Shown piece by piece: positions 38,664 to 48,162 of a stretch of DNA of 60,825 nt. A model generated the notes under the pieces. That model was not told the origin of the DNA and made no database searches. It saw only the letters and a program-made list of their open reading frames with translations. The translations under genes were made by a program, and so were the position numbers. This DNA comes from SFWF01 sp045638145 (GTDB lineage: Bacteria; Bacillota; Clostridia; Oscillospirales; Acutalibacteraceae): NCBI GenBank assembly GCA_045638145.1, contig JAZUAU010000020.1:1-60825 (forward strand). Reading direction: 5' to 3'. Numbering within the stretch: the first letter of the stretch is position 1; every line of letters begins with the position of its first letter.

Positions 38664-39512
38664 TTACATAAAATTCTTGCTGCTGAGAAACTGTAAAAAT
38701 TGCTCAATATTGCCGTAGGCTGCTTCCTTTTTGTAGTATGCAAAAACAACAGAATCCTCTACAAAATCAGATACATCAAGATAAGCAATATTACGTTGAC
38801 GCAAATTACTTGGATTGTTCTGTTCTATGCCGATACCAATGCCTGAATCTACCAGCTTTTCGTAATATTTCATATCGTTGCTGCGAATAGAAATGTTAGG
38901 ATGAAATCCTGCTTTTCTGCAGGCATCCACCAGAATCTTATGCGCATTGCTTTGCTCGTCCAGAGTGATGAATTGTTGAGAAGACAACTGCTTCATAGTC
39001 AGCTTTTTTCTTGCCAGCGGGCTGTCTCGCGAAACGACCAGTCGTAAATGCGTATGGCATAGCTTCATATGCTCGTAGGTTGGGTACAAATCAGAATGCT
39101 CGTCAATAATGATGTCGTACTTGTCGAAATTCTGATCTTCTGTGTAAAAATTGATTTGGAAATGAATGTGCGGCTTTGCGCGGTTGTATTCAATAATGTA
39201 ATCGGTTATATTGCCACGCATTGCCCGTACAAGCAGACGGATTTCCCGGTCATCCTCTATGGTAGTGAGATCCTTTACTGCATTGTTAAGTTCATCAAAG
39301 GCTACCTGAAGTGCTTGAAACAGACGCTTACCGTTGCGGTTGAGGGTCAATCGGTTACTGGTTCGGTCAAATAATTGGCAACCGAGCTCCTTTTCCAATC
39401 TGCGAACTGAACCCGATACAGAAGAGGTAGGGACATAATGTTTTTCGGCTGTTTTGGCAAAGTTTTCGGTCTTTGCACTTTCAAAAAAATATTGAAGCTG
39501 AAGTAATTCCAT
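38664..39512 (-). CDS. LysR-family transcriptional regulator
   Basis: 282 aa. The winged helix-turn-helix is at residues 1-60 (LQLQYFFESAKTENFAKTAEKH, then SSVSGSVRRLEKELG and LFDRTSNRLTLNRNG). The remainder is the periplasmic-binding-like effector domain, with IIIDEHSDLYP near 132 and RSNDMKYYEKLVDSGIGIGI near 205. It is divergent from serC with about 130 bases between the starts, so it may control serC; the effector is unknown. SxS-type amino acid ligands or serine pathway intermediates are only a guess from position. Confidence 0.9.
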   Translation of the reverse strand: MELLQLQYFFESAKTENFAKTAEKHYVPTSSVSGSVRRLEKELGCQLFDRTSNRLTLNRNGKRLFQALQVAFDELNNAVKDLTTIEDDREIRLLVRAMRGNITDYIIEYNRAKPHIHFQINFYTEDQNFDKYDIIIDEHSDLYPTYEHMKLCHTHLRLVVSRDSPLARKKLTMKQLSSQQFITLDEQSNAHKILVDACRKAGFHPNISIRSNDMKYYEKLVDSGIGIGIEQNNPSNLRQRNIAYLDVSDFVEDSVVFAYYKKEAAYGNIEQFLQFLSSKNFM

Positions 39513-39659
39513 AAAAGCCTCCCAATGCTAATTTCCTTTATTATACCAAACTTTGAAAAGTTTAGCAACTGCATTTTATTAGATTCTTTACGGTTTAATA
39601 ACTAGGAGGTAAAATTAAAGAAACAGTTATGCTGTTTTTTAGAATTGGAGGTAATAAAA

Positions 39660-40742
39660 TTGAAGTACGGTCGTACATTTAATTTCTCTGCCGGTCCTGC
39701 TATGATGCCTGAGCCTGTGTTGGAGGAAATCAAAGAAGAATTGTTAAATTACCGCGGCAGCGGTATGTGTGTAATGGAAATGTCTCATCGCAGTCCTGAG
39801 TTCGATCAGATTGCAAAAGAGGCAGAACAGGATCTGCGTGAACTGATGAATATTCCTGATAACTACAAGGTGCTCTTTATTCAGGGCGGCGCAACCCTTC
39901 AGTTCTCTATGATTCCTATGAATCTTATGAAGAACGGTAAGGCTCTGTACATCGAGACAGGTGCTTGGTCGAAAAAAGCGATTGCCGAAGCTAAGAAGGT
40001 TGGCGAGGTCACCGTTGTTTCGTCTAAAGATAAGAATTATACATACATTCCCGATTGCTCGGATCTTGATATTGCTGATGATATCGACTATGTTTACATA
40101 TGCGAGAACGAGACTATTCACGGCACCACCTGGCAGAAGCTGCCCAATACCAAGGGCAAGGTTCTTGTATCTGACCAGTCCTCCATGTTCCTATCCAAGC
40201 CCTGTAACGTGTCTGACTATGGTCTAATCTACGCAGGAGTGCAGAAGAACGTAGGTCCTGCCGGTATGGTAGTAGTTATCATTCGTGAGGATCTCATCCG
40301 TGACGATTTGAACAATCTTCCTGTTTATATGCAGTATAAGACCCATGCTGATGCTGACTCTATGTATAACACCCCTAACTGTTGGGCAATTTACAGCTGC
40401 GGAAAGGTGTTCAAGTACCTTAAGAGCATTGGCGGCCTTGAGGCTATTAGCAAGCTTAATGAGGAAAAGGCTAAGGTTATGTATGACTTCCTTGACCAGT
40501 CTGAAATGTTCAGCGGTACTGTTGAGAAGGAAGTTCGCAGCCTTATGAACGTACCCTTTGTTACTGCCTCCAAGGAACTCGATGCTGAGGTTGTTAAGGC
40601 TACCAAGGCAGCAGGCTATGATAACCTTAAGGGTCATAAGTCGGTTGGCGGCCTTCGTGCTTCTATTTATAACGCTATGCCCAAGGAAGGCGTTGAGGCG
40701 TTGGTAGAATTCCTTAGAAAGTTTGAAGAAGAGCACAAATAA
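39660..40742 (+). CDS. serC: Phosphoserine aminotransferase
   Basis: PLP enzyme making phosphoserine from phosphohydroxypyruvate in serine synthesis, and acting in B6 synthesis. I start at the TTG at 39660 (MKYGRTFNFSAGPAMMP) 8 bases after GGAGG; an upstream TTG overlaps that site. 360 aa. FIQGGATLQFSMIPMNL near 67, ETIHGTTW near 147, and the PLP lysine in YAGVQKNVGPAGMVVVIIRED near 191. A small hairpin (AAACAG/CTGTTT with T run) lies just upstream at 39620-39640 and might attenuate it. Confidence 0.95.
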   Translation: MKYGRTFNFSAGPAMMPEPVLEEIKEELLNYRGSGMCVMEMSHRSPEFDQIAKEAEQDLRELMNIPDNYKVLFIQGGATLQFSMIPMNLMKNGKALYIETGAWSKKAIAEAKKVGEVTVVSSKDKNYTYIPDCSDLDIADDIDYVYICENETIHGTTWQKLPNTKGKVLVSDQSSMFLSKPCNVSDYGLIYAGVQKNVGPAGMVVVIIREDLIRDDLNNLPVYMQYKTHADADSMYNTPNCWAIYSCGKVFKYLKSIGGLEAISKLNEEKAKVMYDFLDQSEMFSGTVEKEVRSLMNVPFVTASKELDAEVVKATKAAGYDNLKGHKSVGGLRASIYNAMPKEGVEALVEFLRKFEEEHK

Positions 40743-40763
40743 TATAAGTACTGCGCTAAGGTT

Positions 40764-40795
40764 AAAACGCTCGGGATATCCCGAGCGTTTTTATG
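40764..40795 (+). terminator. Terminator after serC
   Basis: AAAACGCTCGGG and CCCGAGCGTTTT form a perfect 12-bp stem around ATAT and run into T residues. Confidence 0.88.
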
Positions 40796-40804
40796 TTGCA
40801 ACGC

Positions 40805-40847
40805 TTAAACTACAGCGTTCCACATGTTAAACTGCAGCGTTCCACAT
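40805..40847 (+). repeat. Two 21-base direct repeats upstream of the polymer-cluster promoter
   Basis: Both units read TTAAACT(A/G)CAGCGTTCCAC plus AT; they start at 40805 and 40827, a period of 22 bases. They end 3 bases before the -35 hexamer, so a bound activator would lie on one face of the helix. Confidence 0.75.
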
Positions 40848-40850
40848 TTA

Positions 40851-40879
40851 TTGACATATCTCTCACACTGTGATATAAT
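40851..40879 (+). promoter_or_regulatory. Consensus promoter of the surface-polymer cluster
   Basis: TTGACA and TATAAT with exactly 17 bases between them, about 60 bases before the first glycosyltransferase gene. The two direct repeats lie immediately upstream. Confidence 0.88.
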
Positions 40880-40940
40880 ATCTATAATTATGGGATAATA
40901 TATCCATATAATATATAATGGCGAAAAAGAGGTGCTTTAT

Positions 40941-41954
40941 TTGTTAATTTCAATAGCGGTTGTAGCCTATAACGAAGAAAAAACTCTCTCTTCACTACTC
41001 AATGATATTTTAAATCAGGATTACCCGAAGGAAAAAACCGAAATTCTGCTTATCGACAGTATGTCGGGGGACAACACTTACAAAATTATGGAAGATTTTG
41101 CGGCAGAGCATAGTGCTTACTATTACGCCGTAAAGCTTCTCAAAAACGAGAAAAAAACCCTGCCTTACGGCTGTAATGTAATGCTCGAAAACTATTCGGG
41201 TGATGCTATTGTCAGAATAGATGCTCACGCATCTGTCCCTGTTGATTTTATTTCAAAAAATGTAAAATTGCAGCAAAGCGGCGAAATGGTAACGGGAGGC
41301 AGAAGACCCAACATAATCGACGGAGAAACCAATTGGAAAAAGACCCTACTTACCGCCGAAAGTGCAATGTTCGGAAGTGGCTTTGCAGCTTACAGAAACA
41401 GCGAGAAAAAGTGCTATGTTTCCTCAATTTTCCATGGAATGTACCGCCGAGAGGTTTACGATACCGTCGGTCTTTACGATGTTCGCCTTGCCCGTACCGA
41501 GGACAACGATATGTCCGAGCGCATTAACCGTGCGGGCTTTAAAATGTGCTATGACCCCGAAATTATCAGCTATCAGCACACGAGGAGCAACCTAAAGCTT
41601 ATGCTCCGTCAAAAGTTCTTAAATGGCTATTGGATTGGAAAAACTATGGGCATAAATCCCAAGTGCTTCTCGATCTTTCATTTAGTGCCATTTGCCTTTG
41701 TAATGGCGATAATAATAACGGGCATCCTTGCCGCATTCGGAATCTGGCAGTTTGCGGCTCTTCTTTGGGGAGTATACACACTTTTTGTTGTTGTAAACTC
41801 TGTAATCGAGATAATAAAAAATGAATTTTCCTTTACAAATCTTGAACTGCCCGTCCTTTTCTTCCTGCTTCATACCTCTTACGGTATAGGAACGCTTAAG
41901 GGACTCGTTGAAATGCCGTTTTGGGTCAGAAGGGTTAGAAAAGAGGTAAAATAA
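40941..41954 (+). CDS. Family 2 glycosyltransferase with C-terminal membrane segments (ExoA-like)
   Basis: I prefer TTG 40941, 7 bases after AAAGAGGTG, to GTG 40932, which overlaps that site. About 337 aa. The GT-A domain has SIAVVAYNEEKTL at the start, LLIDSMSGDNT near 37, DAHASVP near 94 with the DXD-like pair, and LARTEDNDMSERI near 184. Two hydrophobic segments (about 245-300) anchor it to the membrane. The organisation is like ExoA-type transferases that add a sugar to a lipid-linked intermediate. Its stop codon overlaps the licD start by one base. Donor and acceptor unknown. Confidence 0.85.
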   Translation: MLISIAVVAYNEEKTLSSLLNDILNQDYPKEKTEILLIDSMSGDNTYKIMEDFAAEHSAYYYAVKLLKNEKKTLPYGCNVMLENYSGDAIVRIDAHASVPVDFISKNVKLQQSGEMVTGGRRPNIIDGETNWKKTLLTAESAMFGSGFAAYRNSEKKCYVSSIFHGMYRREVYDTVGLYDVRLARTEDNDMSERINRAGFKMCYDPEIISYQHTRSNLKLMLRQKFLNGYWIGKTMGINPKCFSIFHLVPFAFVMAIIITGILAAFGIWQFAALLWGVYTLFVVVNSVIEIIKNEFSFTNLELPVLFFLLHTSYGIGTLKGLVEMPFWVRRVRKEVK

Positions 41955-42823
41955 TGGCAACAGTTGAACTCACCCGTGAAGAGGTTCGCTCAATGCAGCT
42001 TAAAGGCCTTGAAATGGCACTCTTTTTTGATAAATTCTGCGAGGAGCACGGTCTTCTTTACTATATGTGCGGCGGTTGTTGCATCGGCTCTATACGAAAT
42101 CGCGGCTTTATCCCGTGGGATGACGATGTTGATGTTTTTATGCCTCGTGATGACTATGAAAAGCTCAAAAAGCTTTGGGTTGATACCGAGGAATATTCAA
42201 TCCAGTATCCCACCCGCGACCTCGTTACAGAGAATCAGTTTGTAACCATAAATGCCAACAACACAACCTTTATCAAGACCTATCAGATGAATCTTGATAT
42301 AAACCACGGACTTGTGCTCGATGTTTTGCCTATTGACGGCTGTCCTACGGGTATTCGCCGCAAATTACAAAAAATGTGGGCGCTCCTTTATTCGCTTTTT
42401 GTTGTGGGCAAGGCTCCCACCAATCACGGAAAACTCGTTACATTCGGCGGCAAGGTACTGCTTGCCCTCTTTAAATCAAAGGGAATAAGATATAAAATAT
42501 GGCGTCTTTGCGAGCGCAAGATGTCGAAATATCCTATATCGGAATGTGACTATATAACCGAGCTCTGCTCAGGTCCCCACTATATGCAAAATGAGTATCC
42601 CAAGGAATATTTCGAGTCGGCAATCCGTGTTGATTTCGAGGGACACAAAATGCCAATTCCCGTTGGCTACGACGGATACCTCAAAATGGCATTCGGTGAT
42701 TATATGAAGCTGCCCCCCGTAGAAAAACAGAAATGCCACCACGAATTTGAAGTGATGGATATGGAAAACAGCTATAAGATTTACCGCGGAACACGGTATT
42801 TTATCGAAGGTAAGAAGGATTAA
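41954..42823 (+). CDS. LicD family phosphotransferase
   Basis: 289 aa. The LicD core is plain: YYMCGGCCIGSIRNRGFIPWDDDVDVFMPRDDYEKL near residues 36-71, where the paired aspartates bind metal and nucleotide. LDVLPIDG lies near 120 and the C-terminal FEGHKMPIPVGYDGYLKMAFGDY near 235. LicD proteins move phosphocholine or a similar phospho-substituent (also ribitol phosphate in fukutin relatives) from CDP-linked donors to surface glycans. Choline-CDP genes are not present, but TarI and TarJ homologues are, so ribitol phosphate is a candidate. Cotranscribed with its neighbours. Confidence 0.9.
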   Translation: MATVELTREEVRSMQLKGLEMALFFDKFCEEHGLLYYMCGGCCIGSIRNRGFIPWDDDVDVFMPRDDYEKLKKLWVDTEEYSIQYPTRDLVTENQFVTINANNTTFIKTYQMNLDINHGLVLDVLPIDGCPTGIRRKLQKMWALLYSLFVVGKAPTNHGKLVTFGGKVLLALFKSKGIRYKIWRLCERKMSKYPISECDYITELCSGPHYMQNEYPKEYFESAIRVDFEGHKMPIPVGYDGYLKMAFGDYMKLPPVEKQKCHHEFEVMDMENSYKIYRGTRYFIEGKKD

Positions 42824-42824
42824 A

Positions 42825-44345
42825 ATGCGTACAAGACAAGCCTTTATAAATGCTTTAACAAGTCTTTTGCTGCAAGCAGTCTTGGCGGTTTCGGGTCTTA
42901 TTGTGCCCAAATTTTTCATCCTTGTTTTCGGCTCTGCAGTAAACGGACTTGTTTCCTCAATATCGCAGTTTATCAGCTATATGAGCCTTGTAGAAGCAGG
43001 TGTCGGTGCGGCAAGCACGGTTGCTCTATATAAGCCGCTTGCAGACCGCGATACCGACCGAGTAAACGGAATTTTAGCCGCAACAAAGAACTTTTATCTT
43101 CGCTCGGGACTGATTTTTGTGGTACTCGTTGCCATTCTCGTCGCCTTTTACCCAATGCTTGTAGACAGTGAGATAAAAGACATCGGCTTTATCCGTGTTA
43201 TGGTGCTTGTGCTTTCTGTAAACGGCATCGTAGATTATTTCTTCCTTGGAAAATACCGAGTTCTCCTTATGGCAGACCAGCGCGGTTACGTCCTTTACAC
43301 CATTCAAATTCTCGGCACCGTTATTATGACGGTGGTCTGCGTAATTCAGCTTAAAATGGGCGCTTCGGCACTGGTTGTAAAGTCAACCACCGCTGCAATT
43401 TATATTTTAAGAAGCCTTCTTGCAATTATCTATTGCAAGGTTAAATACCCAAATTACCGCTTTAACGGAGCTCCTGCAAAGGATTCTCTCTCTCAACGAA
43501 GAGCGGCACTCCTTCATCAGATTGTAGGTGCCGTTGCCAACAACGCGGCGGTTGTTTTACTTACCGTAATGGTAAAGGTAGATGCCCTTGCCGAGGTTAG
43601 CGTTTACTCGGTTTATAACCTTGTTGCATACTCCCTCTCAAACCTCCTAAACTCCCTCACAAGCGGACTTGCGCCCTCCTTTGGACAGGTCATAGCGCAA
43701 GGGGAGGAGGAGACACTTAAGCGCAGCTATTCAAGCTATGAAATGATAATGTTTATAATCATCTTCGTTTGCTACGCTTGCGTTGCGGTATTGCTTCATC
43801 CCTTCGTTTATCTATACAGTCAGGGCTTTACCGACGGAGTAAGCTACGTCCGTCCCGAGCTAGTATTGCTTTTCACCCTTTCGGGAATACTAATGGCTGT
43901 AAGAACACCTGGACTTACAGTAATTTGCGCTGCGGGACACTATAAGGAAACACAAGGCAGAGCCATTATCGAGCTTGTAATAAGCCTTGTTTTCTCCCTT
44001 GTTCTCACCCCGCTTTTTGGAATCGTCGGCGTTATGACGGCTATGTGCCTTTCTTATCTTTACCGTTCTACCGATGTTATCTTCTATACCGCAAACAAGT
44101 TTATGCCGGGCACCTTAAGGCGAAGCCTCGGGCGACTTTTGCGAAATACCGTAGCGGTTGGGATTGCGGTTTGCGGAGGACTTTTCTTACTGCCCCAAAC
44201 AACCGACAGCTGGCTTACATGGCTTATTAGTGCCGTCGCAATCGGTGTTGCTTCCCTTATTTTACTCCTCGCTGTAAACTTTATTTTCGAGCGTGAGGAA
44301 TTTAAACGGGTACTTGGAATTGTTAAAGAAATCGTCGGACGTTAA
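42825..44345 (+). CDS. Polysaccharide flippase (Wzx/MurJ-like)
   Basis: 506 aa with about 12-14 hydrophobic segments along the whole length. N-terminus TSLLLQAVLAVSGLIVPKFF and GLVSSISQFISYMSLVEAGVG is typical of the oligosaccharide flippase family. It should move lipid-linked repeat units across the membrane. It starts 2 bases after licD and lies between licD and the next glycosyltransferase. The substrate is the polymer built by this cluster. Confidence 0.88.
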   Translation: MRTRQAFINALTSLLLQAVLAVSGLIVPKFFILVFGSAVNGLVSSISQFISYMSLVEAGVGAASTVALYKPLADRDTDRVNGILAATKNFYLRSGLIFVVLVAILVAFYPMLVDSEIKDIGFIRVMVLVLSVNGIVDYFFLGKYRVLLMADQRGYVLYTIQILGTVIMTVVCVIQLKMGASALVVKSTTAAIYILRSLLAIIYCKVKYPNYRFNGAPAKDSLSQRRAALLHQIVGAVANNAAVVLLTVMVKVDALAEVSVYSVYNLVAYSLSNLLNSLTSGLAPSFGQVIAQGEEETLKRSYSSYEMIMFIIIFVCYACVAVLLHPFVYLYSQGFTDGVSYVRPELVLLFTLSGILMAVRTPGLTVICAAGHYKETQGRAIIELVISLVFSLVLTPLFGIVGVMTAMCLSYLYRSTDVIFYTANKFMPGTLRRSLGRLLRNTVAVGIAVCGGLFLLPQTTDSWLTWLISAVAIGVASLILLLAVNFIFEREEFKRVLGIVKEIVGR

Positions 44346-44356
44346 AGGAGAAATCC

Positions 44357-45340
44357 ATGAAAAAACCTATAATTTCGGTAGTTGTTCCGGTTTATAATGT
44401 CAGCGAATATCTCGGTCGCGCGGTTGACTCTATCCTCGCACAGTCCTTTACGGATTTCGAGGTTATTTTGGTCGATGACGGCTCAACCGACCGAAGCGGT
44501 GAGATTTGTGATGAATATACTAAAAAAGACGAAAGAGTTCACGTTATTCATAAAGAAAACGGCGGCCTTTCGGATGCCCGAAACGCAGGAACTGTGGCGG
44601 CAGAGGGAGAATATATCTGCTTTGTAGATAGCGACGATTTTTTAGAAACAGAGTTTCTTGCCAGACTGTATTCTCTTATAACAGATAACGGGGCAGACCT
44701 TTCGGTTGTTGGAATTTACGATTGCTACAAGGATGGCCGCACCCCACAGTTTGGCGAGATTACAAGCTTTGTAACCGACGGAATGGAAGCTTTAAAGCTT
44801 ACTTTAGAGGGTGAAAAGCTGCCCGGCTCAGTTTGTACCAAGCTTATAAAGGCAGAAATTGCAAAAAAGCTTTCCTTCAGGGTTGGCAAAACCTATGAAG
44901 ATGCCTTTTACACACCCGACCTCTTTTTATCGGTCGAAAGGGTAGCCGTATCTACCGAATCGCTTTATAACTACTGGCATCGTAGCGATAGCATAACAAC
45001 AAGACCCTTTAGCGAAAAGGCTATGCACGTTATCGAGGCCTATGAATATACTTTAAACAAAATTAAAGATACCAACCCCGAGCTTATCCCAATATGTGAA
45101 TTTCGTATAAATTGGGGATATTTCGTAGTGCTCGACCGTATCCTCGCTACGAAGAATTACAAAAGCCTTCCCGAGTATAAGCAGGTAATTTCCCACCTTA
45201 GAAAAAATTGGCTTAAAATTTACAAAACCCCCTATTTCAGAAAGGCAAGAAGACTTTCTGCCATCGCTTTGAAATTAAGCCCCGCATTTTATCTTCTGCT
45301 TTCAAAGATGAAGGAAAAGAGAGATGGTATCAATAAATGA
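44357..45340 (+). CDS. Family 2 glycosyltransferase
   Basis: 327 aa. The GT-A domain has SVVVPVYNVSEYLGRAVDSIL near 6, EVILVDDGSTDRSGEICDEY near 35, ENGGLSDARNAG near 70 and FVDSDDFLE near 94 with the DXD pair. EDAFYTPDLF near 178 is the catalytic region of the closing loop. A short C-terminal tail carries basic and hydrophobic residues. ATG follows AAAGGAG. It ends overlapping the next gene by 4 bases (ATGA). Cytoplasmic; donor unknown. Confidence 0.92.
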   Translation: MKKPIISVVVPVYNVSEYLGRAVDSILAQSFTDFEVILVDDGSTDRSGEICDEYTKKDERVHVIHKENGGLSDARNAGTVAAEGEYICFVDSDDFLETEFLARLYSLITDNGADLSVVGIYDCYKDGRTPQFGEITSFVTDGMEALKLTLEGEKLPGSVCTKLIKAEIAKKLSFRVGKTYEDAFYTPDLFLSVERVAVSTESLYNYWHRSDSITTRPFSEKAMHVIEAYEYTLNKIKDTNPELIPICEFRINWGYFVVLDRILATKNYKSLPEYKQVISHLRKNWLKIYKTPYFRKARRLSAIALKLSPAFYLLLSKMKEKRDGINK

Positions 45341-46416
45341 GAAAAATCTGTTTTATAGATTATGATATGTCGGTGCGCGGCGGTGTAGAGCAGGTAACTG
45401 CAAGCCTTGTAAACGCCCTTGCAGAAAGTTACGAGGTGCATCTTTTAAGCATCGTACAAAAGGGCGACCCGATATACACCATTGATGAGAGGGTGCACTT
45501 TGTAACCCTTTTAAAAGAGGAAAAGCGTCTTTCCGAGATGCGGCGAGAGCTTAAAACCGTTCTTTCCGATTATCTTCGCGAAAACGGAATCGAGGTTATG
45601 ATAATTCAGGGTAATTACCCCGGCTTCCTCGCTTCGGTTGTGCGCGGCAGGGTAAAGACCAGGCTTATTTTCTGCGACCACGGCGCACTTATGAATCAGT
45701 GGGATAAAAAGGATATCGTTGTTATCCGTCTTATTTCATCACTCCTGTGCCACAGGGTAGTAACCCTGACCGAGCAGAGCCGCGATGATTATATAAAGCG
45801 TTTTTTACTCCCAAAGAAAAAGGTAAAAAGTATTTATAACTGGATAGATACCGAAGTACCGCACAGCGAAAAGTACGATATTTCCTCTAAAAAAATAGTT
45901 TCTGCCGGTCGTTTTGGCAAGGAAAAGGGCTTCGATATGCTGATAAAGGCGTTTGCCCCCGTTGCAAAGCAATACCCCGATTGGACGCTCGATATTTTCG
46001 GCGACGGCGAAATGATGGAAAGTGTAAAAGGACTTATCAAAGAGTATGAAATAGGGGATAACGTAAACCTTCTCGGTATGCGAAGCGACCTTTCAGACCG
46101 CTACCGTGACTATTCGATGTACGTTTTACCCTCCTACCGCGAGGGATTGCCACTTGTTCTGCTCGAGGCAAAGCTCAACCGCCTGCCGATAGTCAGCTTT
46201 GATATTTTAACCGGCCCGCGCGAGATAGTAAGGGATAACGAGGACGGAATCCTCATTCAGCCCTACGATACTGAAAAAATGGGAGAGGCGATTTGCCGCC
46301 TTATAGAAAATGGCGAAGAAAGACAAAAAATGTCGGATAAGTCGCAGGAAAATATAAATAAATTCTCAAAAGAAGCCATTCTTCGCGAGTGGTTGGAGCT
46401 AATAGAAAACATATAA
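45337..46416 (+). CDS. Family 4 glycosyltransferase
   Basis: 359 aa, GT-B fold. The N-terminal half has GGVEQVTASLVNALAE near 15. The C-terminal half has the donor site SAGRFGKEKGFDMLIKAF near 188, GDGEMMESVKGL near 220 and the EX7E motif in SYREGLPLVLLEAKL near 267. It starts 4 bases inside the end of the previous gene, so translation is coupled. It adds a sugar to the growing unit; the donor is not known. Confidence 0.92.
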   Translation: MRKICFIDYDMSVRGGVEQVTASLVNALAESYEVHLLSIVQKGDPIYTIDERVHFVTLLKEEKRLSEMRRELKTVLSDYLRENGIEVMIIQGNYPGFLASVVRGRVKTRLIFCDHGALMNQWDKKDIVVIRLISSLLCHRVVTLTEQSRDDYIKRFLLPKKKVKSIYNWIDTEVPHSEKYDISSKKIVSAGRFGKEKGFDMLIKAFAPVAKQYPDWTLDIFGDGEMMESVKGLIKEYEIGDNVNLLGMRSDLSDRYRDYSMYVLPSYREGLPLVLLEAKLNRLPIVSFDILTGPREIVRDNEDGILIQPYDTEKMGEAICRLIENGEERQKMSDKSQENINKFSKEAILREWLELIENI

Positions 46417-46434
46417 CCGAAAGGATTTGATTTT

Positions 46435-47154
46435 ATGGTATTTGGTGCTATTTTAGCAGGCGGAGTAGGTAGCAGAATGCATATGGCTGATATGCCAAAG
46501 CAGTTTTTACCTCTTGGCGATAAGCCCATCATAATCCACACCCTTGAAAAGTTTTTAACATCTACCGAGCTTGACAGGGTTTATATCGGTGTTCATCCCG
46601 ATTGGATAAATTATATGAACGATCTTATCGAAAAGTATATTCCCGAAGCCACCAGAGATAGGGTAAAGGCCGCCCCCGGCGGCACCGACCGCAACTCGAC
46701 CATTCTTAATATAGTTACATCTATTGAAGCTGACTTTGGCGAGAGTGAGGAGCATATCATAGTAACCCACGACTCGGTTCGCCCCTTTGTAACACTCCGT
46801 ATGATTTCGGAAAATATTAAGTACGCAAAGGAATACGGCGCAGTTGATACCGTTACCGCCGCAGTAGATACAATCGTTGTTTCAAAGGACGGAAAGTTCA
46901 TTTCCGACATTCCCGACAGAAGAATGATGTATCAGGGACAGACCCCACAAAGCTTTAAAATAAATCTTTTAAAGGAGCTTTATGCTTCACTTTCCGACGA
47001 TGAAAAGGGTATTTTAACCGACGCTTGCAAAATCTGTGTCGTAAGAAATCACCCTGTATACCTTGTCGAGGGCTCATATACCAATATCAAAGTAACCACA
47101 CCCGGAGATTATAAAATAGCCGAGGCTATGGTAGGAGGAAAGGTTCTTGATTAA
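46435..47154 (+). CDS. tarI: Cytidylyltransferase of the IspD/TarI family
   Basis: 239 aa with the IspD/TarI nucleotidyltransferase core: AILAGGVGSRM near 5, MPKQFLPLGDKPII near 21, the GGTDRNSTILNIV block near 82, the THDSVRPFV block near 107 and RRMMYQGQTPQSF near 161. Because a TarJ-like reductase follows with an 8-base overlap and LicD is in the same cluster, I read it as D-ribitol 5-phosphate cytidylyltransferase (TarI), making CDP-ribitol, rather than the isoprenoid enzyme. The context supports, but does not prove, this choice. Confidence 0.82.
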   Translation: MVFGAILAGGVGSRMHMADMPKQFLPLGDKPIIIHTLEKFLTSTELDRVYIGVHPDWINYMNDLIEKYIPEATRDRVKAAPGGTDRNSTILNIVTSIEADFGESEEHIIVTHDSVRPFVTLRMISENIKYAKEYGAVDTVTAAVDTIVVSKDGKFISDIPDRRMMYQGQTPQSFKINLLKELYASLSDDEKGILTDACKICVVRNHPVYLVEGSYTNIKVTTPGDYKIAEAMVGGKVLD

Positions 47155-48160
47155 TCAGGTTTATCAGCTTACCGCACCAAAGGTTATTACGGTTAAGTAT
47201 GATGATATTACCTTTGGTGATAAGATTATCGTGCGCCCTGAATATATGGCAGTTTGCCACGCCGACCAGCGCTATTTTCAGGGTCAGCGAGACATAAAGG
47301 TTCTAAAATCAAAGCTTCCTATGGCTCTTATTCACGAAGCCTGCGGAAGGGTTGTTTATGACCCGACGGGGGAACTGAAGGTTGGACAAGCGGTTGTTAT
47401 GATACCCAACGTTCCCGGTGAGGACGATGATTTTATTTACGAAAATTATCAAAGAAAGAGCGGCTTTTTATCAAGCGGCCGTGACGGCTTTATGAGAGAG
47501 CTTGTCGAGCTTCCCCGCGATAGGGTAGTGCCTCTGCAGTCAGAGGACCTCTATGTAGCCGCAATATGCGAGTTTATCAGCGTTGCCGTACACGCAACAA
47601 CCCGTTTCGACGCCGTCGCTCACAAGCGTAGAGAGCGCATCGGTATTTGGGGTGATGGAAGTCTGGCTTATGTTGTTGCCTGTGTTTTAAAGAAGTGCTT
47701 CCCCCATAGTCAATTAATAATAGTCGGACGCGAGCCCTCCAAGCTTGCACAGTTCTCCTTTGCCGACGAAACCTATTTTTCGGACGACCTCCCCGAGGAT
47801 TTCCATATAGACCACGCCTTTGAGTGTTGTGGCGGAGAGGGAAGCTATTATGCTATTGAGGATGTAATTCGTACAATCAATCCTCAAGGCACGCTTATGC
47901 TTATGGGCGTTTCGGAAAATCGTGTTGCCATCAATACCCGAATGGTGCTGGAGCGCGGAATGACCCTTGTCGGATGTTCCCGTTCGGGCAAAGACGACTT
48001 TTTAAAGGCGTCAGAGCTCCTTGCCGACAATAATTTCAGGAACCGACTAAAGGTAATCATTTACGATGCCGGCAGTGTTAGAAAAACGGGCGATATCTTC
48101 AGGGTATTTGCCGAGGATTTAAACACACCCTTTAAGACCGTTTTCAAATGGGAGATGTAA
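47147..48160 (+). CDS. tarJ: Alcohol-dehydrogenase-like ribulose 5-phosphate reductase (TarJ-like)
   Basis: 337 aa of the medium-chain zinc dehydrogenase family. TTG start 8 bases after GGAGGA, overlapping tarI. The N-terminal domain has AVCHADQRYFQGQRD near 33 with the catalytic-zinc cysteine and histidine and LIHEACGRVVYDP near 63; a Rossmann nucleotide fold follows (IGIWGDGSLAYVVACVLKK near 163). It should reduce ribulose 5-phosphate to ribitol 5-phosphate with NADPH and pass it to TarI. The pair gives CDP-ribitol for a teichoic-acid-like or capsular polymer. Confidence 0.85.
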   Translation: MINQVYQLTAPKVITVKYDDITFGDKIIVRPEYMAVCHADQRYFQGQRDIKVLKSKLPMALIHEACGRVVYDPTGELKVGQAVVMIPNVPGEDDDFIYENYQRKSGFLSSGRDGFMRELVELPRDRVVPLQSEDLYVAAICEFISVAVHATTRFDAVAHKRRERIGIWGDGSLAYVVACVLKKCFPHSQLIIVGREPSKLAQFSFADETYFSDDLPEDFHIDHAFECCGGEGSYYAIEDVIRTINPQGTLMLMGVSENRVAINTRMVLERGMTLVGCSRSGKDDFLKASELLADNNFRNRLKVIIYDAGSVRKTGDIFRVFAEDLNTPFKTVFKWEM

Positions 48161-48162
48161 CT

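Noticed and set aside
40805..40847. CRISPR-like repeats
   Set aside because: Only two units with a one-base gap and no spacers; better explained as a regulator site.
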